Made by a program: the position numbers and the translations under genes. 5,095 nt of DNA. It comes from Desulfobacteraceae bacterium (GTDB lineage: Bacteria; Desulfobacterota; Desulfobacteria; Desulfobacterales; Desulfatirhabdiaceae). This document shows positions 1 through 5,095 of the stretch, one piece after another (position 1 is the stretch's first letter; every line of letters begins with the position of its first letter). The notes under the pieces were generated by a model that was not told the DNA's origin, did not search any database, and was given only the letters and a program-made list of their open reading frames with translations. The stretch covers positions 1-5,095 of the forward strand of contig DAIEFO010000180.1 of the NCBI GenBank assembly GCA_027325475.1. Reading direction: 5' to 3'.

Positions 1-3000
1 TTCTAAGCGTTTCCCTGTTACAGGCCAGTGTTTTGGCATTGACGTGGGCCGGATAGCCGCAGCATAAAAACGGCGGAGGCAACACGACCCGAACCCGGTT
101 TTTGAGCAGAATGTAAATGGCGGCTTTGGCGATATTGGAAAAAAGCCGTTCAGAACCGCAACCCGGAAAATAAAAGACCGTAAATGCCGCAGATTCCGGA
201 GGTTCGATGCACAGGGCGTGATTCCATCGGGAGGGTGGTAATATATCACGAAGCGTACGGTGAGATGCGGGCGTCATGGGTGACTGTAAATAGCCGATGC
301 CCGGCAGCGCCTTCATTCGGGCTGAAAGCCCTGTGGCTTTCAACAGACGCCAGCCTGTCCGCTGGGCGGCGGCTCCCCACTCCAACATGACTTTATGCAG
401 TATCCGGTTGGCGGCTCTGGAGCGGTTCTCCAGATAGGCCAGTGTAAGCTGGACGGCGGGAGTCGTGTGTTTGTAGCGAAACGTTTGCAGAATTTCCCGT
501 TCCAGGATGGAAACCTCACCGGTGTCAATATGTACCGGGCAGGGTGGCAGACATTTGTGGCATATGGTGCAGTGATCTGCAATTTCTTCCAGATATCGCA
601 ACAACTCAAAACGGGTGGAATGAGAACGCTGGGTATCGTAGAGCAGGGCTTCGATCAGGGATGCAATGGCCAGATTCTTGTTTCTGGGATGAAAAAAAAG
701 ATTTCTGGCAGGGTAAAACACGCAGCAGTCTGCCTTGCAGCGGCCGCACCGGATGCACCGGGATATTTTTTCCGCCAGGGCTTCCAGGGAACCATGCTGA
801 AGAATTCTGGCTTCAAGCCCCAGCAGATTGAAAGATGAGGCAAACACTTTTTCCGGAATTTCAAGGTCGTCCAGCTTTCCGGGATTCATGATGCCTTCAG
901 GATCTATGATGTGCCGATATTCGGCGAGCGCCTTCAGTTTTTGAGGGTCCAGATACTTCAGTTTGGTAAAACCGATGCCATGCTCTCCGCTGACGACGCC
1001 GTCCAGTTCCACCGCTTTGGACATGACGGCATCCGCGGTTTCAGCCGCGCGGTTCATCATATCCCGGTCATTGGAAAAAACCGGGATATTGACATGCACA
1101 TTGCCGTCCCCGGCGTGCATATGGGTGGCGATCACGATCAGCCTTCGGCGGATATCGGTATAATGCTCCCTGATTTTATCGCAGATCGGCTCGTTTCCAT
1201 GAAACAGACCATCCAGTTCCGTCAAAAGATGTCGCAGGTGTTTTTCCTCCCGCAGCGCCTCCTTTCCGGCAAACTCCAGAAGCGCGATGGCGTCGCGGCA
1301 CAGCTCTTGAGACGCAGCGATGCGATCGTTGAGCCACTGGGGGTCTTCCGTGGTGGTCAGTGCTTTCAGCCATGCGCCGATCTGCCAGACAATGGTCTTC
1401 TGGTTATACCGGTCTTCCTCTCCGTTGTAGATATCGACAAACGTGGCAAAATCCGCCAGATTATGCAGCGGAAGCACGATATCCTCGTTCAGCTTGAAGG
1501 CGTTGGTGCGCGCGGCAATGGCGCCCAGGCGTTTTCTGTCCTGCCAGAACATGCGGCCTTCCGCCGCATCCCTGGCGGTGAACATGCAGGTGTTGGTGTA
1601 GGGCGATAACAGCGCCTTGAGGCGATTCTGGCCTCGCATCACCTGCTCTGCGGTGTGGCCGACAATATCGATCAGGAGTACGGCCTTGGGAAGGCTGGTT
1701 CTGGGAGCTTTGACCTTATAGCCGATCGCCCGGACGTATTCCTCGTCAAAATGTTCCAGCGCCATGAGCGCTTCCTGCCCCTGATTGATAAAGGCTTCGG
1801 AAATATCCACGATCACGCGGCTGGCTTCATCCATGTCTTCCCCGAAAAATTCGAGGCAGCAGGTTGTTTTGTGGGGATAGGCCGGATGCAGGATAAACTC
1901 CGCCGACGTGATGACGCCGTCGGTGCCCTCTTTCTGTATGCCCGGAAGACCGCGCAGCGCCTTGTTGGTAATGTCCTTTCCCAGACCCGGCGTGCGGATT
2001 TCCGAGGCATCCAGTGAAATGATTTGAATCTGCTTTCCGCGGCTGTTTCTGACTTCGAAAAGGACCTCATCTTCCGGAAGAATTTTCCGCAGCGGATGAT
2101 AAAGGCGTTTTACGGTCCAAAGCTCTCCCTGCGGCATGACGATGCGGTATGACAGCAGGTTGTCGATGGCGGTGCCCCAGAGAACGGCTGTTTTGCCGCC
2201 GGCGTTCTCGGCGATGTTGCCACCGATGCTTGACGCCCAGGCGCTGGTCGGATCCGTTGCAAACACGAGTCCGCGTTTAGCGGCGCAGGATATGGCCTGT
2301 TCGGTGATGACGCCGGTTTCAAGGCGGATGACTGGGACCGTTTCGATCCGGTGATCCGGATAACAGATTTCGGTCTGGAAAATGCCATGAATCCGGTTGA
2401 GCTTTTCCATGTTGAGCAGGATGCAGTCGGCCTCTACCGGAACACTGCCTCCGGTAAGGCCGGTTCCGGCGCCGCGGGGAATAACCCGCAGTTTCAGCGT
2501 GGATATGGTTTTAAGCAACAGCGGTATCTGCGATTCATCGGCCGGATAGACAACGGCCAGCGGCAAATGGAGCCGCCAGTCCGTCGCATCCGTCGCATGG
2601 CTGATAATGGAAAACGGATCGAAGCAAACGTTCTCCTCACCGATGACTTCGCCAAGCGTCTGACGGATACGCGCCCGTCTTTCCCTGGCGCCGGAAAGTT
2701 CGGCTTCCAGTGCGCAGAGAAATGTCTGACTTGCGGTGATAATGACCTGTTCATCCGGATGTGCGTCCAGATGGGTTTTTACGGTCTGAAGATCATCTGC
2801 GGCGGATTTCAGGAACCGGTGACGCCGGGCGGCGTCTTCGATCAGTTCCTGATAGATGAAGGGATTGCGGCGCAGGATAAAGATGTCTCCTACAAAACGC
2901 AGGAGGAGCCTCAGGAGCCTGCCTTTAACGCGCCTGTAGCGCAATTTTTCGAGCGCGTACCAGGCGTCTTTTCCCAGAAGATGTTTGACGATCTGGGCGT

Positions 3001-3040
3001 CATCCGCAGATGTATAGTTGTACGGAATTTCCCGATTCAT
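1..3040 (-). CDS. DUF3683-type FAD-linked oxidase / iron-sulfur oxidoreductase, probable D-2-hydroxyacid dehydrogenase (3' end beyond window)
   Basis: Predicted cytoplasmic flavoprotein that oxidises a 2-hydroxyacid (D-lactate, glycolate or D-2-hydroxyglutarate type) and passes electrons through Fe-S clusters; the exact substrate and acceptor are not visible. By hand translation the frame is open for 1013 codons. Residues 1-~150 match the DUF3683 N-terminus (REIPYNYTS at 3-11). The FAD-binding domain spans about 155-310, with RGAGTGLTGG at 189-198 and GGNIAENAGG at 273-282. The FAD-oxidase C-terminal domain spans about 390-725, with HAGDGNVH at 642-649, SGEHGIG at 684-690 and DPEGIMNPGKL at 713-723. 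Two CxxCxxCxxxC motifs follow, with cysteines 762/765/768/772 and 824/827/830/834. The first part of a CCG domain has PGC at 959-961 and CCG at 993-995. There is no signal peptide or membrane segment. The ATG at 3040 fits the family N-terminus and has an AGGGG ribosome site 6 bases upstream. From memory, DUF3683 relatives run to about 1200-1290 residues, so roughly 200-270 residues, including the second CCG half, should lie beyond base 1. Probably co-transcribed with the binding-protein gene upstream. Family assignment is strong; substrate is inferred. Confidence 0.93.
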   Translation of the reverse strand, partial: MNREIPYNYTSADDAQIVKHLLGKDAWYALEKLRYRRVKGRLLRLLLRFVGDIFILRRNPFIYQELIEDAARRHRFLKSAADDLQTVKTHLDAHPDEQVIITASQTFLCALEAELSGARERRARIRQTLGEVIGEENVCFDPFSIISHATDATDWRLHLPLAVVYPADESQIPLLLKTISTLKLRVIPRGAGTGLTGGSVPVEADCILLNMEKLNRIHGIFQTEICYPDHRIETVPVIRLETGVITEQAISCAAKRGLVFATDPTSAWASSIGGNIAENAGGKTAVLWGTAIDNLLSYRIVMPQGELWTVKRLYHPLRKILPEDEVLFEVRNSRGKQIQIISLDASEIRTPGLGKDITNKALRGLPGIQKEGTDGVITSAEFILHPAYPHKTTCCLEFFGEDMDEASRVIVDISEAFINQGQEALMALEHFDEEYVRAIGYKVKAPRTSLPKAVLLIDIVGHTAEQVMRGQNRLKALLSPYTNTCMFTARDAAEGRMFWQDRKRLGAIAARTNAFKLNEDIVLPLHNLADFATFVDIYNGEEDRYNQKTIVWQIGAWLKALTTTEDPQWLNDRIAASQELCRDAIALLEFAGKEALREEKHLRHLLTELDGLFHGNEPICDKIREHYTDIRRRLIVIATHMHAGDGNVHVNIPVFSNDRDMMNRAAETADAVMSKAVELDGVVSGEHGIGFTKLKYLDPQKLKALAEYRHIIDPEGIMNPGKLDDLEIPEKVFASSFNLLGLEARILQHGSLEALAEKISRCIRCGRCKADCCVFYPARNLFFHPRNKNLAIASLIEALLYDTQRSHSTRFELLRYLEEIADHCTICHKCLPPCPVHIDTGEVSILEREILQTFRYKHTTPAVQLTLAYLENRSRAANRILHKVMLEWGAAAQRTGWRLLKATGLSARMKALPGIGYLQSPMTPASHRTLRDILPPSRWNHALCIEPPESAAFTVFYFPGCGSERLFSNIAKAAIYILLKNRVRVVLPPPFLCCGYPAHVNAKTLACNRETLR

Positions 3041-3046
3041 GATGAT

Positions 3047-3051
3047 CCCCT
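3047..3051 (-). promoter_or_regulatory. Ribosome binding site of the flavin/Fe-S oxidoreductase
   Basis: AGGGG read on the minus strand, 6 bases before the ATG at 3040. It supports that start codon. A perfect 8-bp stem (3054-3076) ends only two bases upstream of this site, so folding of the transcript could affect ribosome access. Confidence 0.75.
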
Positions 3052-3053
3052 GA

Positions 3054-3076
3054 CTCCGGCGCTCCGACCGCCGGAG
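3054..3076 (-). other. Intergenic hairpin between the binding-protein and oxidoreductase genes
   Basis: Perfect inverted repeat CTCCGGCG / CGCCGGAG (arms 3069-3076 and 3054-3061) with a 7-base loop. It lies in the 61-base gap between the binding-protein stop codon and the oxidoreductase start. On the minus strand no run of T follows the stem, so it does not look like an intrinsic terminator. Position and GC-rich stem would suit an mRNA-stabilising or processing element that lets the upstream gene be expressed more than the downstream one, as is common for binding proteins. The structure is visible; the role is inference. Confidence 0.6.
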
Positions 3077-3101
3077 ATACAGCGGTTTTGCCCGAATCGG
3101 A

Positions 3102-3866
3102 TTACTGGATGAGGTTGTACTTGGCTTTCAGTTCATTCCAATAGGGTGACGCCATCAGACGTTTGAGACCTTCGTTCAATGTTGCCAGCAATTGGGGGTC
3201 GTCCTTTCTGACCGCATAAGCGGTTAAATCGTCCGGCTGGCCATACCTGCCGATGATTTTGATGGTCATTCCCTTATGAAGGAATTCGTCGGCGGTGGCG
3301 CGTGATATCGCGGCGATGTCGATATTGCCGTTCATAATGTTCTGTATGATGGTGGGTGCGGAATCAAACGGCATCAGCTTGAAGGTTTTTCCCTTGTCTT
3401 CGATCAGATTGTCCTGAATCCAGTGCGCTTCGGGCGTGTCCTGTTGTACACCCCATTTTACATTGGGTTCCATGGTCTTATCCGGCATGACGGAAGAGTT
3501 TTCTTTGGCGACCATGACCATTACGGTTTTGTAATAGACCGTGGAAAAATTGACTTCTTTCTTGCGGGGTTCGTCGATACTCATGCCGGATGCCACCATG
3601 TCTATCTTTTTTGACGTTAAGGTGGGAATGACCTCGTCCCACTTGATGGGCTGATGAACCACTTTGAATCCCATTTTTTGGGCGATCCAGTTGATGGAAT
3701 CGATATCGAATCCTTCCAGTTTGCCGTTTTTATCAAGAAAGGTAAACGGCGGATATTTGGCGTCAATGCCGTTGATATAGGTTTTTTCTTCCGCAGATGC
3801 AGCGCTGCAGAACATTGTGGCTGTAATCGTTGCGATGCAGAACAGGGTAAACATGGTGCGTTTCAT
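3102..3866 (-). CDS. Periplasmic solute-binding protein of an ABC-type transporter (SBP_bac_3 family)
   Basis: Secreted ligand-binding protein of 254 residues, the usual size for the polar-amino-acid-binding family. A signal peptide covers residues 1-25: basic MKR, a hydrophobic stretch, then the cleavage motif ASA before Glu26. No lipobox is evident, so a soluble periplasmic protein of a Gram-negative cell is expected. Family signatures are YPPFTF at 38-43, GFDID at 52-56, SGMSIDEPR at 93-101, VNFSTVYY at 105-112, GVQQDT at 139-144 and NGNIDIAAI at 179-187. Arg101 matches the arginine that grips the ligand carboxylate. The position matching the usual amino-group-binding aspartate appears to be Ser188, so the ligand may not be an alpha-amino acid. 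I start at the second of two nearby ATGs: AGGAGG lies 6 bases before it but directly abuts the ATG at 3872, which would add Met-Phe. No permease or ATPase gene is visible, so the protein is an orphan here unless those genes lie elsewhere. Family certain; ligand unknown. Confidence 0.93.
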   Translation of the reverse strand: MKRTMFTLFCIATITATMFCSAASAEEKTYINGIDAKYPPFTFLDKNGKLEGFDIDSINWIAQKMGFKVVHQPIKWDEVIPTLTSKKIDMVASGMSIDEPRKKEVNFSTVYYKTVMVMVAKENSSVMPDKTMEPNVKWGVQQDTPEAHWIQDNLIEDKGKTFKLMPFDSAPTIIQNIMNGNIDIAAISRATADEFLHKGMTIKIIGRYGQPDDLTAYAVRKDDPQLLATLNEGLKRLMASPYWNELKAKYNLIQ

Positions 3867-3872
3867 AAACAT

Positions 3873-3878
3873 CCTCCT
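3873..3878 (-). promoter_or_regulatory. Ribosome binding site deciding the binding-protein start
   Basis: Full-consensus AGGAGG on the minus strand. The spacing is 6 bases to the ATG at 3866 and zero bases to the ATG at 3872, so translation should start at 3866 (protein beginning MKRT). Confidence 0.85.
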
Positions 3879-3963
3879 AAAAACAAATTGAATTTTTTAC
3901 GTTGATACCTGATAAAGATACTGTGGCGGTTTTTATGGCCGTCATGCCCGAAATTCAAGGGGA

Positions 3964-3993
3964 ATATTCTCTCAAAATTCTTCGGATTGTCAA
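3964..3993 (-). promoter_or_regulatory. Candidate sigma-70 promoter for the binding-protein / oxidoreductase operon
   Basis: Minus-strand -35 TTGACA (3988-3993, perfect consensus), an 18-base spacer, and a weak -10 GAATAT (3964-3969) that keeps the A at position 2 and the A and T at positions 5 and 6. Transcription would start near 3957, giving a leader of about 90 bases before the ATG at 3866. The -35 is convincing and the -10 is poor, so an activator or a different -10 register is possible. A weaker alternative starts with TTGAAT at 3953-3958. Confidence 0.5.
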
Positions 3994-4009
3994 CTGTTAA
4001 TCCACGAGC

Positions 4010-4037
4010 TTGATTTTCCGGAGAATTGTCTGATAAT
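4010..4037 (+). promoter_or_regulatory. Candidate sigma-70 promoter for the methyltransferase gene
   Basis: Plus-strand -35 TTGATT (4010-4015, four of six consensus bases), a 16-base spacer, and -10 GATAAT (4032-4037, five of six). The start of transcription would fall near 4044, leaving an untranslated leader of only about 16 bases before the ATG at 4060, which would explain why no clear ribosome site is seen. Confidence 0.5.
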
Positions 4038-4059
4038 GTCCTGAGACACGACAAATGTA

Positions 4060-5022
4060 ATGGATGCCACCGAACAAGAAATTTGCCTGCGCCAGGCGGA
4101 TATGCTGGCCAACCGGGTTCTGAAACGATTCAAACATCTTCGCCGGCAGTTCTCCCGGCAGCGTATCGATGTTTTTCGGCTTTACGACTGGGATATCCCC
4201 GAAATCCGGGCTGTGGTGGACTGGTATGCCGGGCATCTGGTCATCGGCGAATACATGCGCCGGCAATCTGTGCCGGGATGGCTTCCGGTCATGGGAGCGG
4301 CTGTGGCCGACGCTCTGGGCGTTCCGTCCGAAAATGTGCATCTGAAGGAACGCCGCGCCGGCCGGCAGAATGGAAAGCGTTACGAGCGGATAAATCATAC
4401 AGACAGAAAAATTCAAGTGGCGGAACGAGATCTGACGTTCTGGGTCAATCCGTATGATTATGTGGACACCGGGCTTTTTTCGGATCACAGAAACACGCGG
4501 CAGATGATTCGGGACATTGCTGCGGGTAAGGATTTTCTCAATCTCTACTGCTATACAGCGACGTTTTCCTGTTACGCTGCCAAAGGCGGGGCGCGCACGA
4601 CGGTTTCCGTCGATCGTTCAGAAACCGCCATCAACTGGGCGCATGAAAATTTCGATATCAACGGCTTGTCTTCAGTGAGCAACGCCCTGATTGCCGCCCA
4701 TGTTTTCGATTTTCTGGCAGAGGCCGGCCGCAGCGGCCCCATGTTCGATCTGGCGGTGGTGGATCCGCCGTCTTATTCCACAACCCGTGTGCGGCAGGAC
4801 GCCTTCGATATCTTACGGGACCATCCCCGGTTGTTAAAGGCCGTTGTCGCTGTCATGAAAAAGAACGGCACGGTCTTTTTTTCCACCAATCACCAGAGTT
4901 TTAGTCCCTCTTTCGACGGTTTGAACATTGCCGGCGTTTCTGAAATCACCGACATGACGATTCCTGAAGACTATATCAGCAAGCGAAAGAAGATTCACCG
5001 CTGCTGGCAGATTACGGTGTAA
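4060..5022 (+). CDS. RlmK-like class I SAM-dependent 23S rRNA methyltransferase (free-standing)
   Basis: Cytoplasmic RNA methyltransferase of 320 residues that aligns along its whole length with the C-terminal RlmK half of the bifunctional enzyme RlmKL, which makes m7G at position 2069 of 23S rRNA (E. coli numbering). Family marks in order are LANRVLKRFKHLRR at 16-29, RLYDWDIPE at 40-48, LKERR at 95-99, VDTGLFSDHRNTR at 135-147, SAM-binding motif I LNLYCYT at 160-166, GGARTTVSVDRS at 176-187 (Asp185 likely binds the SAM ribose), motif IV VDPPSYS at 234-240, DAFDILRDH at 247-255, FFSTNHQSF near the C-terminus and HRCW just before the end. The usual motif I glycine is Ala167. The THUMP and RlmL half (m2G2445) is absent, so it is a single-activity protein. 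An in-frame stop at 4042 makes 4060 the earliest ATG, but it lacks a ribosome site; Met15 (4102), after a weak AGG, is an alternative that still keeps the conserved start. Exact target nucleotide is inferred from homology. Confidence 0.9.
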   Translation: MDATEQEICLRQADMLANRVLKRFKHLRRQFSRQRIDVFRLYDWDIPEIRAVVDWYAGHLVIGEYMRRQSVPGWLPVMGAAVADALGVPSENVHLKERRAGRQNGKRYERINHTDRKIQVAERDLTFWVNPYDYVDTGLFSDHRNTRQMIRDIAAGKDFLNLYCYTATFSCYAAKGGARTTVSVDRSETAINWAHENFDINGLSSVSNALIAAHVFDFLAEAGRSGPMFDLAVVDPPSYSTTRVRQDAFDILRDHPRLLKAVVAVMKKNGTVFFSTNHQSFSPSFDGLNIAGVSEITDMTIPEDYISKRKKIHRCWQITV

Positions 5023-5030
5023 CGGCATGA

Positions 5031-5034
5031 AGGA
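5031..5034 (+). promoter_or_regulatory. Ribosome binding site of the glycosyltransferase
   Basis: AGGA located 6 bases before the GTG at 5041. It lies in the 18-base gap after the methyltransferase stop, so the two genes are likely translated from one mRNA. Confidence 0.6.
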
Positions 5035-5040
5035 CCGACT

Positions 5041-5095
5041 GTGACATCACTGCCCCCTGAAATAAGCATCATCATCCCAACGTATAACCGCTGCT
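5041..5095 (+). CDS. Family 2 glycosyltransferase, first 18 codons only (runs off the window)
   Basis: The fragment starts at GTG and reads VTSLPPEISIIIPTYNRC. The hydrophobic first beta-strand followed by PTYNR is the hallmark N-terminus of GT-A fold glycosyltransferases of family GT2, where this region begins the nucleotide-sugar-binding site. Such enzymes add a sugar from a UDP-, GDP- or dTDP-sugar to a lipid, polysaccharide or protein acceptor; the acceptor cannot be told from this fragment. The in-frame TAA of the methyltransferase lies 18 bases upstream with no ATG in frame between, so GTG at 5041 is the natural start. Likely co-transcribed with the methyltransferase, with no obvious functional link to it. 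Confidence 0.8.
   Translation, partial: MTSLPPEISIIIPTYNRC

Larger units (their letters stand above)
3867..4059. other. Divergent intergenic regulatory region
   Basis: About 193 AT-rich bases between two divergent start codons, with no convincing gene. It holds candidate promoters in both directions. An 8-bp palindrome, GAATATTC at 3962-3969, overlaps the proposed minus-strand -10. An 8-bp inverted repeat (3888-3895 and 3951-3958) sits within the predicted leader of the binding-protein mRNA. The two proposed -35 elements lie about 16 bases apart, back to back, so transcription in the two directions could interfere or be jointly controlled. Confidence 0.7.

Noticed and set aside
395..838. Open frame of 147 codons on the plus strand
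   Set aside because: It is antisense to the two ferredoxin motifs of the oxidoreductase; no recognisable protein.
655..864. Short minus-strand frame and an 8-base A/T run (692-699) suggesting a frameshift or programmed slippage in the oxidoreductase
   Set aside because: The main frame reads straight through the run, with correct cysteine motifs on both sides and the conserved HPRNK segment immediately after it, so the gene is intact. Loss of one T would end the protein at 655, but nothing in the sequence shows that this is used.
911..1609. Open frame of 232 codons on the plus strand
   Set aside because: It lies wholly opposite the FAD-oxidase domain, whose minus-strand translation has strong family motifs. 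The plus-strand product resembles no family and has no ribosome site; it is an antisense shadow.
3054..3076. Intrinsic terminator after the binding-protein gene
   Set aside because: The stem is strong but no T-run follows it on the minus strand, and the next bases are the ribosome site of the next gene.
2351..3112. Open frame of 253 codons on the plus strand
   Set aside because: It is antisense to the DUF3683 and FAD-binding part of the oxidoreductase, and the translation shows no domain signature.
3904..3920. Three GATA repeats at 6-7 base spacing
   Set aside because: Short, AT-rich and imperfectly spaced; consistent with chance in this intergenic DNA.
3997..4488. Open frame of 163 codons on the minus strand, opposite the methyltransferase
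   Set aside because: The plus strand encodes a clear RlmK-like protein here; the minus product has no family features.
5027..5044. Five-codon frame ATG...TGA between the methyltransferase and the glycosyltransferase
   Set aside because: Too short to support as a gene; the GTG at 5041 in another frame gives the recognisable glycosyltransferase start. A leader-peptide or coupling role cannot be argued from this alone.

Overview
The window reads as an ordinary stretch of chromosome from a Gram-negative bacterium, most likely an anaerobic or microaerophilic proteobacterium or Desulfobacterota (the old Deltaproteobacteria). That placement is inference: it rests on the gene types and moderate GC content, and no marker gene fixes the taxon. 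There are four protein genes in two divergent groups, with no tRNA, rRNA, CRISPR array, insertion sequence or other mobile element.

Minus strand, 3866 down to 1. A transporter-type periplasmic solute-binding protein (family SBP_bac_3) comes first. After a 61-base gap holding a perfect 8-bp hairpin comes a very large flavin and iron-sulfur oxidoreductase, whose 3' end lies beyond base 1. The frame of this second gene is open without interruption for 1013 codons. It carries, in order, a DUF3683-type N-terminus, an FAD-binding domain, an FAD-oxidase C-terminal domain, two ferredoxin-like cysteine motifs and the start of a CCG (heterodisulfide-reductase-D-like) domain. This is the architecture of D-2-hydroxyacid dehydrogenases of the GlcD/Dld/YdiJ superfamily. 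The two genes are probably co-transcribed.

Divergent intergenic region, 3867-4059. It contains a good candidate sigma-70 promoter in each direction. The minus-strand one has a perfect TTGACA -35. The plus-strand one has TTGATT, 16 bases, then GATAAT.

Plus strand, 4060 to 5095. A free-standing homologue of the RlmK half of the bifunctional 23S rRNA methyltransferase RlmKL is followed 18 bases later by the first 18 codons of a family 2 glycosyltransferase, cut by the window edge.

The most useful hypothesis is functional. The solute-binding protein keeps the arginine that binds the ligand carboxylate in amino-acid-binding relatives, but appears to have lost the aspartate that binds the alpha-amino group. 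It also sits next to a probable 2-hydroxyacid dehydrogenase. It may therefore bind a hydroxy- or other carboxylic acid rather than an amino acid. I found no evidence of a wholly new system; the genes all belong to recognisable families.
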